NCBI RefSeq assembly: GCF_000312665.1
Contig: NZ_HF536772.1
Location: 2,911,380-2,975,379, forward strand
From: Rhizobium mesoamericanum STM3625
Lineage (GTDB): Bacteria; Pseudomonadota; Alphaproteobacteria; Rhizobiales; Rhizobiaceae
DNA: 64,000 bases
Direction: 5' to 3'
In this document: positions 43,401 to 52,972 of the stretch, in pieces
Layout of the letters: the number at the start of each line of letters is the position of its first letter
Position numbering within the stretch: the stretch's first letter is position 1
Made by a program: the position numbers and the translations under genes
The notes under the pieces: model-generated
Seen by the model: the letters and a program-made list of their open reading frames with translations, nothing else
Database searches by the model: none
Told to the model about the DNA's origin: nothing

Positions 43401-44183
43401 ATGCACATCGGAAATTATGCGACCGACCTTGCTCGTTCCGTTGCCTTCCTCAGCCGCATTCCGATGCCCTCTTTCGCCTTCAGCGGCTTCGACGGCAAGC
43501 TGGACAGAGCCTCCCGCGCCTTCCCCACTGCAGGCATTTTCATTGCGCTCCTCCCCGCCCTCGTCTTCTTGCTGATGATTGGCTTAAACGCCGACCGGCT
43601 GATGTCGGCGTTCTGCGCGCTTGCCGTACAGGCGGCACTGACCGGCGCGCTGCATGAGGATGGCCTTGCCGATTGTGCCGACGGCCTCGGTGGCGGGCGC
43701 GACCGCGATCATGCGCTCTCGATCATGAAGGATAGCCGCATCGGGACCTACGGCGCGATCTCGCTGATCCTGTCGTTCGCTCTTCGAGCCGCGGCACTTG
43801 CCGCGATCGCGCGCGCAGCGCCGCCCCTCGCCGCAGCGGATGTTATCCCGGCGATCGCCTGCATCAGCCGTGCTGCGATCGTCTGGCATTGGCATCGGCT
43901 GCCGCCTGCCAAACCCGACGGCGTCGCTGCGGCGGCCGGACAGCCGGCTGAAGGCGCGATGCAAATGGCGCTCGTCTCCGGCTGCCTCTTGTCTGCTCTG
44001 ATGCTCTGGCCGAGCCTCGGTCTCCTGCCCCTCGTCTGTGCCCTTCTGGCCTGTGGTTTTTCCGCCATGGCCTTCACCCGCATGGTGCGTCAAAAGCTCG
44101 CCGGGCACACCGGCGACACCCTTGGCGCGACCCAGCAGATTTCGGAAATCGCTGCCCTCTTCGCCCTTGCCATGGCTTTGTGA
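43401..44183 (+). CDS. cobS: Adenosylcobinamide-GDP ribazoletransferase
   Basis: 260 residues, an inner-membrane enzyme joining adenosylcobinamide-GDP and alpha-ribazole in the last part of B12 assembly (CobV in P. denitrificans naming). Motifs: [51 protein letters not shown] (core [14 protein letters not shown] and [10 protein letters not shown] with metal-binding Asp residues), and [16 protein letters not shown]. Followed 18 bases later by the DUF1289 gene on the same strand. Confidence 0.96.
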   Translation: MHIGNYATDLARSVAFLSRIPMPSFAFSGFDGKLDRASRAFPTAGIFIALLPALVFLLMIGLNADRLMSAFCALAVQAALTGALHEDGLADCADGLGGGRDRDHALSIMKDSRIGTYGAISLILSFALRAAALAAIARAAPPLAAADVIPAIACISRAAIVWHWHRLPPAKPDGVAAAAGQPAEGAMQMALVSGCLLSALMLWPSLGLLPLVCALLACGFSAMAFTRMVRQKLAGHTGDTLGATQQISEIAALFALAMAL

Positions 44184-44201
44184 AATCTCGATATAGGGTG
44201 C

Positions 44202-44417
44202 ATGCAAACACCCTGCATCCACGTCTGCTCGATCGACCCGGAAACCGGCCTGTGCATGGGTTGCGGTCGCACGCTTGCGGAGATCGGCGGTTGGATATCC
44301 TTCTGCGACGAGGAGCGCCGGCGGCTGATGGCGTTGTTGCCCGCGCGACTTGCCGCGAGCGGACTGACAATACCATTGCAGCCGAGCACTGAGGCCGGCG
44401 CGGAGCAGCATGTATGA
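44202..44417 (+). CDS. DUF1289 protein, four-cysteine
   Basis: 71 residues. The family core TPCIHVCSIDPETGLCMGCGRTLAEIGGW is present, with cysteines at 5, 9, 18 and 21 that could bind a metal or Fe-S cluster. Small cytosolic protein of unknown function, frequent near cob or DNA-repair genes in proteobacteria. Its stop overlaps the following aspartic-protease gene by 4 bases (ATGA), so the two are coupled. Confidence 0.9.
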   Translation: MQTPCIHVCSIDPETGLCMGCGRTLAEIGGWISFCDEERRRLMALLPARLAASGLTIPLQPSTEAGAEQHV

Positions 44418-45115
44418 ACCGTCTAACGATCGTCCTTGCGGTTCTTGGCCTTAGTCTTGCAGTTCTCATCTTCAGCAACGACACGAGCCGCATCTTCGGC
44501 ATGCGGACCGACGATTTCGGCCGTTTCGTCTATCTGCTTCCGATCGCATTGATGCTGGCCGCGGGAATTTGGGCGCGGCGCGCCAGCGCAAGCGAGACTT
44601 TGCGGAACTTGATGATCTGGCTCGTCCTGATCCTCGGCCTTGCGACCCTTTATCTCTATCGGCAGGAGGCACTTGCCGTCGGCAACCGCCTGCTTGCCGG
44701 GCTGGTGCCGGGTCGCGCGGTGGTCGTGACCACCAGCGAGGGTGGTCAGGAGGTGATCCTTCACAAGCTCCTGAATGGGCACTACGAGGCCTACGTCACG
44801 ATCAATGGCCAAAGCATATCGATGCTGGTGGATACCGGCGCCAGCATGATCGCGCTGTCCCGCGAGGATGCCGAGCGAGTGGGCGTCATCCCCGACAACC
44901 TCGACTACACGATGAGCGTCATGACGGCCAATGGCCGCACCCGCGCAGCCCGTACCACGCTCTCCGAGGTCGCAATCGGCCCCATTGTCCGCCACAACGT
45001 TCCGGCCAGCGTCGCGCAGGACGGCAAACTCGACCAGAGCCTTCTCGGCATGAGCTTTCTTTCGACGCTCGGCTCGTTGCAGATACAGACCGACGAACTT
45101 CGGATGCGCGACTAG
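44414..45115 (+). CDS. Membrane-anchored clan AA aspartic protease (TIGR02281-like)
   Basis: 233 residues. Three hydrophobic segments occupy residues ~1-95. The retropepsin-like domain then shows HYEAYVTINGQSISMLVDTGASMIALSREDAERVG (active-site core VDTGAS) and LLGMSFLSTLGSLQIQ, the second family motif. One catalytic Asp per chain implies a dimer. The substrate is unknown. It is the last gene of the cobS-DUF1289-protease run. Confidence 0.9.
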   Translation: MNRLTIVLAVLGLSLAVLIFSNDTSRIFGMRTDDFGRFVYLLPIALMLAAGIWARRASASETLRNLMIWLVLILGLATLYLYRQEALAVGNRLLAGLVPGRAVVVTTSEGGQEVILHKLLNGHYEAYVTINGQSISMLVDTGASMIALSREDAERVGVIPDNLDYTMSVMTANGRTRAARTTLSEVAIGPIVRHNVPASVAQDGKLDQSLLGMSFLSTLGSLQIQTDELRMRD

Positions 45116-45142
45116 GGCCGGTGGCGCCCTGCCGATCGGCGT

Positions 45143-45904
45143 TTAGCTCCGCAGCCTGTATCCCGTCTTGAAGATCCAGCCCAGCGTCCCCAGGCAAATC
45201 AACAGGAAGAACGAGATCATTCCCAGGCTCACCAGCGGATTGACGTCGGCGATGCCAAAGAAGCTCCAGCGGAAACCGCTGACGAGATAGAGTACCGGAT
45301 TGAAATGGCTCACCGCCTGCCAAAAGGGCGGTAGCATGCTGATCGAATAGAAGCTGCCGCCAAGGAAGGTCAGCGGCGGCACGACAAGCATGGGAATGAG
45401 GTTCAACTGCTCGAAGTTCGTCGCCCAGATTCCGATCATGAAGCCGAAGAGGCTGAATGTGATGGCCGTCAGCAGAAAGAACAGCACCATCATCACGGGA
45501 TGCTCGATCCTCACCTCCACGAAGACGTTGGCCGTCAACAGGATGATCACCCCGATCATCAATCCCTTTGTCGCCGCCGCCCCGACATAGCCGAGCAGAA
45601 TCTCGCTCATTGCGACCGGCGCCGACAAGACCTCGTAGATCGTGCCGGTGAACTTCGGAAAATAGATCCCGAAAGAACCATTGCTGATGCATTGGCCAAG
45701 CAGCGTCAGCATGATCAGCCCAGGCGTGATGAACGCGCCGTAGGACACACCCTCCACCTCCTGGATTCGAGAACCGATCGCTGCGCCGAAGACGATGAAA
45801 TAGAGCGACGTCGAAATAACCGGCGAAACGACACTTTGCAGCAGCGTCCGGCGCGTGCGTGCCATTTCGAAGAAATAGATGGATTTGATGGCTTCGGCGT
45901 TCAT
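45143..45904 (-). CDS. ABC-2 type transporter permease
   Basis: 253 residues from the ATG at 45904, overlapping the ATPase stop by 4 bases. Six membrane helices. [37 protein letters not shown] opens it (core [18 protein letters not shown]), then [17 protein letters not shown] and the conserved [17 protein letters not shown]. Resembles the YadH/NodJ group of exporters. With the ATPase it forms a complete export pump; the cargo is unknown. Confidence 0.92.
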   Translation of the reverse strand: MNAEAIKSIYFFEMARTRRTLLQSVVSPVISTSLYFIVFGAAIGSRIQEVEGVSYGAFITPGLIMLTLLGQCISNGSFGIYFPKFTGTIYEVLSAPVAMSEILLGYVGAAATKGLMIGVIILLTANVFVEVRIEHPVMMVLFFLLTAITFSLFGFMIGIWATNFEQLNLIPMLVVPPLTFLGGSFYSISMLPPFWQAVSHFNPVLYLVSGFRWSFFGIADVNPLVSLGMISFFLLICLGTLGWIFKTGYRLRS

Positions 45905-46827
45905 TTCGCCCCTCCGACAAGCGCCACGAAGATATCTTCCAGCGAGCTCTGCTGCGTCGAAAGATCCTTGAAGTGAATGTTCTGCTCTCCGAGCCGGGTC
46001 AGCAGGCTGGCAACGCTCTCTTGCTCGGTCTGTGCATCGAAATCGTAAATCAGGCGGCTGCCGTCCGCCGCGAGTGAAAGACCGTTGCCTGCAAAGCACT
46101 CCGGCAGCACCTGCAACGGCTCGTTCAACTCGAGAATGAGTTGCTTGCGTCCAAGCTTCGCCATCAACGCGGTCTTATCCTCCACCAGGAGAAGCTCCCC
46201 GCCGTTGATGACGCCGACGCGGTCGGCGATCTCTTCCGCCTCCTCGATGTAATGCGTGGTCAGGATGATTGTGACCCCTGAGCGCCGGAGCTTTTCGACG
46301 ACGTGCCACATGTCCTTGCGTAATGTCACATCAACGCCCGCGGTAGGCTCGTCGAGAAACAGGATTTCCGGCTCGTGCGATAGTGCCTTGGCAATCAGCA
46401 CGCGCCGCTTCATGCCGCCAGACAGTTGCCGCAGCGTGTTGTCCTTCTTGTCCCATAGCGACAGATCGCGCAGCACCTTTTCGATGTGCCCTGGATTGGG
46501 TCGCTTGCCATACAGTCCGCGCGAGAAGCTGACGGTATTCCAAACCGTCTCGAACTGGTCCGTCGTCAACTCCTGGGGGACGAGGCCGATCATGGAGCGC
46601 GTCGCCCGAAAATCCTTCACCACATCATGGCCGGCAACAGTCACCGTGCCGCCACTCGGATTGGCGATACCGCAAACAATCGAGATCATCGTCGTCTTGC
46701 CCGCGCCGTTCGGCCCGAGCAGCGCCAAGATCTCGCCCCGCTTGACATCAAGGTCGATGCCCTTGAGCGCCTGAAATCCGTTGGCATAAGTCTTGGTGAG
46801 ATTTCGGATGGAAATGATCGGGGCCAT
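45901..46827 (-). CDS. ABC transporter ATP-binding protein (YadG/NodI-like)
   Basis: 308 residues. Walker [10 protein letters not shown] near residue 38-46, [20 protein letters not shown], signature [15 protein letters not shown], Walker [14 protein letters not shown], and [18 protein letters not shown]. The C-terminal ~80 residues are an accessory domain common in ABC-2 exporters. First gene of a two-gene export operon with the permease at 45143. Despite similarity to NodI, no nod genes or nod box are visible here. Confidence 0.93.
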   Translation of the reverse strand: MAPIISIRNLTKTYANGFQALKGIDLDVKRGEILALLGPNGAGKTTMISIVCGIANPSGGTVTVAGHDVVKDFRATRSMIGLVPQELTTDQFETVWNTVSFSRGLYGKRPNPGHIEKVLRDLSLWDKKDNTLRQLSGGMKRRVLIAKALSHEPEILFLDEPTAGVDVTLRKDMWHVVEKLRRSGVTIILTTHYIEEAEEIADRVGVINGGELLLVEDKTALMAKLGRKQLILELNEPLQVLPECFAGNGLSLAADGSRLIYDFDAQTEQESVASLLTRLGEQNIHFKDLSTQQSSLEDIFVALVGGAK

Positions 46828-47219
46828 AAAGGGTCTTCTGCCGTCTGCGGCGGGAGTTATGCGGCGCTATATATCCGCTTTGAGTAATTTTGACATCCCG
46901 GCACAGATGAACAGAGTATTCACTCGCGTGAAAATGCTGGCGAGAGAAAACATTTTTGCGAGTCCTTGGAAAACTTGGCACCGATCGAATGTCATCAGCC
47001 GGTGATATTTCTCAGCCATAAAGACGGCGAGGCAAGCAAGCGCTCTCCGTCCCGCCGCACCCCTTGCGGAGCAGCCGTCTGAGCGATCTCGTTACGCTCC
47101 TTTTGCTTCCTCGACACGCAGTAGAGTGCATTATGAGTAATTACATGACCTGACCCGGTTGGGCGCCGCCGCCCACGCCGCGTTCACCTTAGGCCGGCTT
47201 TCGAGCTGGCCTTTCCTTT
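46828..47219. other. Intergenic region with plus-strand hairpins; candidate sRNA locus
   Basis: 392 bases without a supported protein gene. Outer arms AGACGG (47022-47027) and CCGTCT (47075-47080) enclose CTCCG (47045-47049)/CGGAG (47067-47071). They are followed by GAGCG-N9-CGCTC-CTTTT (47081-47104), a weak terminator shape. A second, stronger hairpin AGGCCGGCT-TTCG-AGCTGGCCT (47191-47212) is followed by TTCCTTTTC on the plus strand, although no plus-strand gene precedes it. This fits a small plus-strand transcript, but no known RNA family is recognised. Confidence 0.3.
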
Positions 47220-47221
47220 TC
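47191..47221 (+). terminator. Terminator-like hairpin on the plus strand
   Basis: AGGCCGGCT (47191-47199), UUCG-type tetraloop, AGCTGGCCT (47204-47212), then TTCCTTTTC. Near-perfect stem with one mismatch. Read on the minus strand (after the extensin-like gene) it lacks a T-run. Confidence 0.5.
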
Positions 47222-48542
47222 AATCGCAATAGACCCTGCCGCCCTGGCGTGCGCGCAGATCGAAGTGGAAATGGTTCCAGTGCTCCGGATTGCTGCCCGG
47301 TCCGAGCACCGTGTTGAAATACTTGCAGCTGTCGCTGCGCACGGCCTGCAGCAGCCGGCCTTCCCGGAAGGAGAACAGTCCCTTCTTACGCACGTCAATC
47401 TCATGGCCGCTTTTCAGGACGAACTTGCCAACGTCGATCGCGTTACCACGAGCATGCTCGGACATCGGATTGTAGCGCTGCCGACTGTTGTTCATGCGAC
47501 GGCAGCTATATCCGCCGAGGGGCTGAATGGTCTTGATACCCGACCAGTAGCGAAACCGGGCGGAAGGTGCGAGCTCGTTCTTGACCCATTTGGCGAAGGC
47601 AAGGGTCACCTGGCAGTTCAGCGTCACTTCCGGCTGCACGCCGATATTGCCGGAAAGGCCTTGCAGGGAGATCGGATATGGAACCTGGCAGGCAGGGCCC
47701 TGCGAGATAGGCGGCTTCTCGGTATAGACGACACCCATGCGCTTCAATTCGCGGCGGCAGGCAAGTTCCGAGGCCGGCATCATGCTCGGAGCCACAGGAG
47801 CGGCTGGTTCGCTTACCATCGGCGCGTTCGGATTGTTCGGTCGCAGCATGGCAACCTCCTGCGCCTCGTTTTCCGCCGGCACGCGCGCCGGGGCAACGAC
47901 CGGCCTTCCATCGGGCCACGCAGGCGCGCTGCCTATCTGCGCCTTTCCTGCCGGCGCCGGGATCCGTGCCCGGTTCAACTGCACCGGATTTTCCGTGCCG
48001 ATACCATCGACAACAGGCTGATCGGACTGGCCCTCGGCGATCTGTTGCTGTTGCTCCTCGGCAAGGCCAACCACGGGCTCGGCGCCAAGTTCAGCATCCA
48101 TGTTGACACCACCCTCAGGCACGGCGAGCTGCTGCGTGCCGCCCCAGCTAGAAGGCTGGTTTCGAAGGGATCCGGCCGCACCTTGTGCGCCCGCCATCGC
48201 CTCGTCGCTGTCGATCATCGGCAGGCGCCCAGTTGGCCGCAACGTCTGTGGCTGCCCTCCGGCGCGGCTACGTCCCGTTCCCGCAAGATTGGGTGTGTTG
48301 AGGTAGTCGACTGATCCGGCAGCATCACCGACGGGCGCATTGGCGACCGGATAGGCCTGTTCAGTTGACGCCGTTTGCATGCGCGCCGCAGCGACGCGAC
48401 GCTCAGGCGCAGAGATAGATCCCACCCGCGTGCCGTTATCCACCTCACCGGGGGGGATAAGGCCATCGGTCGAACACGTTACCAGCGCCGTCGAGAGCAA
48501 GACTGGCAGCACGTACTGCCGAAGAATGGGTACAAGGGCCAT
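47220..48542 (-). CDS. Extensin-like C-terminal domain protein
   Basis: 440 residues from the ATG at 48542 (MALVPILRQYVLP), with GAGAG upstream; an upstream extension is possible. The N-terminus is a signal sequence ending LVTC, close to a lipobox, so it may be a lipoprotein. Residues ~30-260 are low-complexity, rich in P, A, Q and E. The C-terminal ~180 residues match the bacterial extensin-like domain: CRRELKRMGVVYTEKPPI, GCxxPYPI-type CQVPYPISL, CxxTLAFAKWV, YSCRRMNNS, SEHARGNAIDVGKFVL and HWNHFHFDLR. Conserved His/Asp residues (SEHARGNAID, HFHFD) suggest a LAS-like metallopeptidase fold acting on the cell wall; activity is inferred. Confidence 0.88.
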   Translation of the reverse strand: MALVPILRQYVLPVLLSTALVTCSTDGLIPPGEVDNGTRVGSISAPERRVAAARMQTASTEQAYPVANAPVGDAAGSVDYLNTPNLAGTGRSRAGGQPQTLRPTGRLPMIDSDEAMAGAQGAAGSLRNQPSSWGGTQQLAVPEGGVNMDAELGAEPVVGLAEEQQQQIAEGQSDQPVVDGIGTENPVQLNRARIPAPAGKAQIGSAPAWPDGRPVVAPARVPAENEAQEVAMLRPNNPNAPMVSEPAAPVAPSMMPASELACRRELKRMGVVYTEKPPISQGPACQVPYPISLQGLSGNIGVQPEVTLNCQVTLAFAKWVKNELAPSARFRYWSGIKTIQPLGGYSCRRMNNSRQRYNPMSEHARGNAIDVGKFVLKSGHEIDVRKKGLFSFREGRLLQAVRSDSCKYFNTVLGPGSNPEHWNHFHFDLRARQGGRVYCD

Positions 48543-48815
48543 GCTCTCATCGCTTCCGAGGAACGGCAGGGATCTAAAACTCAAGCCGAAATTTAATGAA
48601 GAACGGTGAACGAAAGCTTACCCGAACCATTGCCGCCCCCGTCCTGAACGAGAAACCGAGGCGGAACAACGCACGCGGAAGGTCCATCCGGAAGCCACGA
48701 TTTTCTAAAATTGGGTCTGTCCACATCAGGCATGGAAAGTTGCCGCACAACACCACACGAAATCTTAAGTCATTCCAACGATTGTAGGATTGGGCCGTCT
48801 AACTTTGGGTTGGGC

Positions 48816-49862
48816 ATGAGGTTTTTCGCTGCTTTCGCTCAAATCGCTGAGCGCCTGCCACCGTTCCGTCGAGACCGCGAGGCTGCCATCGAGGCGCTGC
48901 AGCAGGCCCTCGTGGAAAAGCAGCGACGGCTGGACGAGCAGGCGGTCGCCCTCGCCCACAGCCGCAAGATATTCGATCGCTCCTCGGAAGCCGCAAGAAT
49001 TGGAGTGTGGGAATGCAGCCTGCCGGACAACAGACTTGTCTGGACCAAGATGGTCTACGACCTCTTCGACATGCCCTACGACGCCGATCTCGATCGCTCG
49101 GAAATCGTGAAATGCTACTCCCAGGAATCGCTGGCAGAGCTTGGGCGACGTCGCAGCCGCGCGATTGAGGAGCGCAGCGGTTTTACGCTCGACGCGGAAA
49201 TCGTCACACCGAAGGGCAACACCCGCTGGATCCGCATCACGGCCACCGTCGAATGTGAAGGCGATGTCCCCGTCCGCATCTTTGGCATGAAACTCGACAT
49301 CACCGCCGAAAAGATGATGTTCGATCAGATCCGCTATCTCGCGGAATTCGACATCCTGACCGGCCTGCCGAACCGCGCACAGTTTCAGTCTGCCCTGCAG
49401 CACCTGCCCCTGCGCACTCTCGGCGGCGGTGCCTCGGCTCTCCTGCTCATTGACCTCGACGGCTTCAAGGGCATCAACGACACCTTCGGCCACAAGGCCG
49501 GCGACGAGTGCCTCAAGGAAACGGCAGAGCGGTTGTCGGCGGCATGCAAGGGAGCAGACCTCGTGGCCCGCATCGGTGGCGACGAATTCGCGGTCCTCGT
49601 CAGTGGCTACGACACTGTCGATAGCGTCAGAGCGCTCGCTGAAACGATCGTTCAGTGTCTTGGCCGCTTCGTCGAACAAAACGGCACCAGAATACTCGTC
49701 GGCGCCTCCGTCGGTGTCGCCTTGTTCGACACATCGCTGCGTTGCGACGTTTTCGTTTGCGCCGACTCTGCACTCTACAAAGCCAAGACTGACGGCAAGA
49801 ACCGCTTCCATGTCCATGAGGCTTCTGAGGCCATCGACAGTCGAAAGATGGACGCCGCCTAA
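48816..49862 (+). CDS. PAS-GGDEF diguanylate cyclase
   Basis: 348 residues from the ATG at 48816; the ribosome site is weak (GGGTTGGGC) and the frame is open upstream to 48711. A short coiled segment (~20-55) precedes a PAS domain (ARIGVWECSLPDNRLVWTKM ... GNTRWIRITATVE) and then a GGDEF domain: FDILTGLPNRAQF, LLIDLDGFKGINDTFGHKAGDECL, intact RIGGDEFAVLV. The I-site position reads KGAD instead of RxxD, so product inhibition is doubtful. No membrane segment; probably a cytosolic sensor cyclase. Confidence 0.9.
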   Translation: MRFFAAFAQIAERLPPFRRDREAAIEALQQALVEKQRRLDEQAVALAHSRKIFDRSSEAARIGVWECSLPDNRLVWTKMVYDLFDMPYDADLDRSEIVKCYSQESLAELGRRRSRAIEERSGFTLDAEIVTPKGNTRWIRITATVECEGDVPVRIFGMKLDITAEKMMFDQIRYLAEFDILTGLPNRAQFQSALQHLPLRTLGGGASALLLIDLDGFKGINDTFGHKAGDECLKETAERLSAACKGADLVARIGGDEFAVLVSGYDTVDSVRALAETIVQCLGRFVEQNGTRILVGASVGVALFDTSLRCDVFVCADSALYKAKTDGKNRFHVHEASEAIDSRKMDAA

Positions 49863-49981
49863 TCTCTCGTCCGCCATCCGCCCGGGTCACTTCCGTCAGA
49901 AAGGCAGGCGACGAAGCCGCATCTGTGGACTATGATGCCGACACGCTGTCCCGAGGTCCTCGGCAGCGCGGAGGCCCCCAT

Positions 49982-50401
49982 ATGGCAGACGGCAAATCTT
50001 CGGTCGATACAGGCGCGCGCGACGTTGTGCTGTTGATCGGTCGGTTACTTCTCGCCTGGATCTTTCTGCACGAAGGCACCTCTCTGGCGCTGAATTTCTC
50101 CGGTGCAATCGAAATGGCCGCACAGTACGGCTTGAACGTTCCCCTTCTTGTGGCAACGATCGCGCTCCAGATTGGCGCCGGGCTGTCGATTGCAGGCGGG
50201 CTTTTGACCCGTATTGGCGCCACTGCGTTGGGTCTGTTTTGCGTCGCGACCGCGACGCTCTTCCACACCAACTTCAGCGACCAGAACGAACTCCTGCATT
50301 TCGAGAAGGACCTCGCCATTGCCGGCGGCATGTTCGTGCTCGCAGCCGTTGGCGCTGGCTCTCTTTCCATCGATCGCTGGCTGAGCGAGCGCAGGAAGTA
50401 G
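49982..50401 (+). CDS. DoxX-family membrane protein
   Basis: 139 residues from the ATG at 49982 with GGAGG 8 bases upstream. Four membrane helices and the DoxX pattern LLIGRLLLAWIFLHEGTSL, IALQIGAGLSIAGGLLTRIGATALG and the HFEKDLAIAGGMFVLAAVG closing helices (HxxKDLAIAGG is typical). Inner-membrane protein; members have been linked to thiosulfate oxidation and redox stress, but the role here is unknown. Confidence 0.9.
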   Translation: MADGKSSVDTGARDVVLLIGRLLLAWIFLHEGTSLALNFSGAIEMAAQYGLNVPLLVATIALQIGAGLSIAGGLLTRIGATALGLFCVATATLFHTNFSDQNELLHFEKDLAIAGGMFVLAAVGAGSLSIDRWLSERRK

Positions 50402-50463
50402 TGCCGCAACTATTGAATACAGCGAACATGGTTCAAGTCAGCCGCGAAGATCGGTGCACGGCT

Positions 50464-51882
50464 TCAACGCACCTCACTCGGCAATCGCCGTTCACCCCGA
50501 TAGGCGCGCAAGATGGCACCAACCGCCTTTGCCGCTTCGACAGCGTTCGTCTGGTAATTGGTAACGGATAATCGCATCACTTGTCCGCCGCGCCACGTCG
50601 CTCCACCTGCAAACAGAACACCCTCTCGCTGCAAAGCGGCTATCGTTCGCCTGGTCAGGTCGTCGCCCTGATTAGCAGGCAGGTCCGCCCCAAAGCGTAC
50701 GATCACCTGGTTGAGGACGACATCATTGCCGATTGCGATGCCCGGTTCGGCAGCAAGCGCCAGAGCGATATCTGTTGCGGCGTCACACGCCTGATCGACC
50801 AGGGCCTCGATACCGCTAGCCCCAAAGTGCTTGATCATCGCCCATGTCGCAAAGCCCCGCGCGCGGCGCGACAGTTCCGGGACATAGTGCGAAGGGTCAC
50901 GCTCGCCCTCGCTGGCAAGCGGCAGATAGCTCGCCGCGATCGTCATCGCGCGCCGGTGCGCCAGTTCATCTCGCACGATCGCGTAGCCGCAATCGTAAGG
51001 GGTCTGCAGCCATTTGTGCCCGTCGGTCGCCCAGCTGTCAGCCTCTTCGACACCAGCGGTCAGATGGCGTCGCAGTGCCGACGCCTGCGCCCAGAGGCCG
51101 AACGCTCCATCGACATGGACCCATGCGCCCTTTGATTTGGCGATCGGGATCAAGCGACCGAAATCGTCGCAGGCACCTGTATTGATCTGTCCTGCCTGGA
51201 GGATGGCGATACACGGTCCGGTCACCTTGGCTGCGGCCTGCTCGAACGCCATCGGCAGGATGCGCCCCTGATCGTCCGTCGCAATTCGCAACACGCGGTC
51301 GTGGCCGAGACCAAGAAACTGCAAGGCGGAGAACACAGTTGTATGCGCGTCATCACCAATGAGCACACTAATCGGGGGCGCTGCGAACAGCCCTTTGGCA
51401 TCGGCGTCCCAGCCCGCGCGCAGCAGCACCTCACCACGGGCAGCTGCCAGACAGGTGAAGTTCGCCACAGTTGCCCCGGTGACAAACCCGACTGAGGAGC
51501 CGGCGGGAAGGTCGAGCAGCTGAAGTAGCCAGCGCGCCCCTACGGCTTCGACGGCCGCCGCCGAAGGCGACGCCGTGTGGTTGCCGGCGTTCTGCCCCCA
51601 CGCGCTCGTCAGGACATCAGCGGCAACCCCCATGGGGTGAGAGCCCCCGATCACCCAGCCGAAGAAGCGCGCACCCGTCATCAAATGCAATCCAGGCTCC
51701 GCCCTCGCCACTAGCTCTTCGAGTACGTCGATCATCGGCGATGACAGTTCAGGCAGCGGGGCGCAAAAAGCCTCCACGGCGGCGGCGTAATCCAACAAAG
51801 GATAATGGGGGCGGCTGTCGATCGCGTCGCGAAAACGCGCTGCATGGGCAGCCGCGATCGAAAACAATTCCTTGGTGCTCAC
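50464..51882 (-). CDS. PLP-dependent group II amino-acid decarboxylase-like protein
   Basis: 472 residues. Fold type I PLP enzyme of the aromatic-amino-acid/glutamate decarboxylase group. Pocket motifs: TGATVANFTCLAAARG, DDAHTTVFSALQFLGLG (stacking His), QAGQINTGACDDF, HVDGAFGLWAQAS (Asp contacting the pyridine nitrogen), and the Schiff-base Lys290 in SWATDGHKWLQTPYDCG. The GARFFGWVIGGSHPMGVAADVL start is typical. The substrate amino acid is not determined, and some members act on tryptophan or tyrosine. Stands alone, convergent with doxX. Confidence 0.88.
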   Translation of the reverse strand: MSTKELFSIAAAHAARFRDAIDSRPHYPLLDYAAAVEAFCAPLPELSSPMIDVLEELVARAEPGLHLMTGARFFGWVIGGSHPMGVAADVLTSAWGQNAGNHTASPSAAAVEAVGARWLLQLLDLPAGSSVGFVTGATVANFTCLAAARGEVLLRAGWDADAKGLFAAPPISVLIGDDAHTTVFSALQFLGLGHDRVLRIATDDQGRILPMAFEQAAAKVTGPCIAILQAGQINTGACDDFGRLIPIAKSKGAWVHVDGAFGLWAQASALRRHLTAGVEEADSWATDGHKWLQTPYDCGYAIVRDELAHRRAMTIAASYLPLASEGERDPSHYVPELSRRARGFATWAMIKHFGASGIEALVDQACDAATDIALALAAEPGIAIGNDVVLNQVIVRFGADLPANQGDDLTRRTIAALQREGVLFAGGATWRGGQVMRLSVTNYQTNAVEAAKAVGAILRAYRGERRLPSEVR

Positions 51883-52011
51883 GGCCCGCCTCCCTTATGA
51901 CGCGCGCATACACACGCAACATGGCTGCCAACTCTGCCGTGCGAAGAATAGCCTGAACCCTATGCTCGTGCCAGTCGAGCGCTAAACGCGCAACGACGAC
52001 GCCCGAGACCA

Positions 52012-52257
52012 TCAGCCCCCCGCGCTGCGACACGCGGTCGGGCCCAAGTCGCCGCTGGATGATCGGGCCGTATCGCGCTTCTCGTTGCCATACAGCTCAT
52101 TCATGATCTTGGCGAGTTCGACGGCATGGCTTTCCGTTAAGCCATACAATATCTGCCCGCCGAAGAATGCAGGCTCTTCAGTCTGGTTGTCCCACACCAT
52201 CCATTGATCGAGCGGGTCGCAAATGACGTCGTAGCGTAGTTGATCGGAACTATACAT
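52012..52257 (-). CDS. Small hypothetical protein
   Basis: 81 residues. The first ~60 (LRYDVICDPLDQWMVWDNQTEEPAFF, then GLTESHAVELAKIMNELY) look like an ordered cytosolic domain with aromatic residues. The last ~20 are Ser/Arg-rich. It recalls short rhizobial proteins of unknown function with a DxWMVWD pattern, but I cannot name a family. The ribosome site is weak. Confidence 0.6.
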   Translation of the reverse strand: MYSSDQLRYDVICDPLDQWMVWDNQTEEPAFFGGQILYGLTESHAVELAKIMNELYGNEKRDTARSSSGDLGPTACRSAGG

Positions 52258-52330
52258 GGGTAAATTGCCTTAAGAACCCTACCCGCTTAAGCCCCTGACT
52301 GTTAATGCGCTCTTGCTTCCGACTTCCAAT

Positions 52331-52525
52331 TTAGCGCGAACGATTTCTTGTCCTGATGATCGGGAATCCCAGAAAGTGCCAGGACAAGGCAGTACCCAAA
52401 CCCACCGGCGCGATTACCCCGATGTTGCCGCCGCGCAAAACGCAAGCCAGAAGTCCCGCGACCACGCCGACGATCACCAGATCGATCAGGCACGGCCGTG
52501 ACTCAGGTGATGATTTCTCTCCCAT
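52331..52525 (-). CDS. Small two-helix membrane protein, hypothetical
   Basis: 64 residues. A hydrophobic helix LIDLVIVGVVAGLLACVL is followed by a second, GVIAPVGLGTALSWHFLGF, and an Arg-rich tail. Composition fits a genuine inner-membrane peptide. There is no strong ribosome site and no recognised family. Confidence 0.4.
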   Translation of the reverse strand: MGEKSSPESRPCLIDLVIVGVVAGLLACVLRGGNIGVIAPVGLGTALSWHFLGFPIIRTRNRSR

Positions 52526-52685
52526 GATATCGGCTTAGGCCATCCGCCGAGGTTGCAAAAGGCCTCGCGCCGCTAACGCCTAACAAAGTCTGAAGATCAC
52601 TCGCGATGCATCCATGGGAGGCATCAGAAGTGCCGATTTGAAACGCCTGCCGCCGCTGGCGCGGTATAAATTCAACACATCCTCA

Positions 52686-52844
52686 TCATCGTGCAGGAAC
52701 ACTGCCCGTCACGATGCGATCAGTCTTCATCACGTCTATCTGCGGCCAATTGGACGCAGCCTCGGTCGCCGGACGACTACCGACTGCCAGAATTGTGATC
52801 AAACCAGCCACGACGGCAGTAAGGAGCAATCCACTGTAGGTCAT
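52686..52844 (-). CDS. Small membrane-anchored hypothetical protein
   Basis: 52 residues from the ATG at 52844, with GAGG 9 bases upstream. One hydrophobic helix (MTYSGLLLTAVVAGLITILAV) is followed by a short soluble tail ending TDRIVTGSVPAR, a type common in rhizobia. Function unknown; the call rests on ribosome site and topology only. Confidence 0.45.
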   Translation of the reverse strand: MTYSGLLLTAVVAGLITILAVGSRPATEAASNWPQIDVMKTDRIVTGSVPAR

Positions 52845-52972
52845 TGTTTCTAGCCTCGATCCTGTGGTTTCCCAGCCACTGCGGCGCAAACTGATACGAG
52901 ACGCTAAATGAAAGCCTAACGAATATGGTTAATGCGCACCGTTTCCATGTTTGGGACGTGAGCTGTGGATAA

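Noticed and set aside
45143..46827. nodI/nodJ identity for the ABC-2 exporter
   Set aside because: Similarity is to the broad YadG/YadH/NodIJ group; no nod box or other nod genes are nearby.
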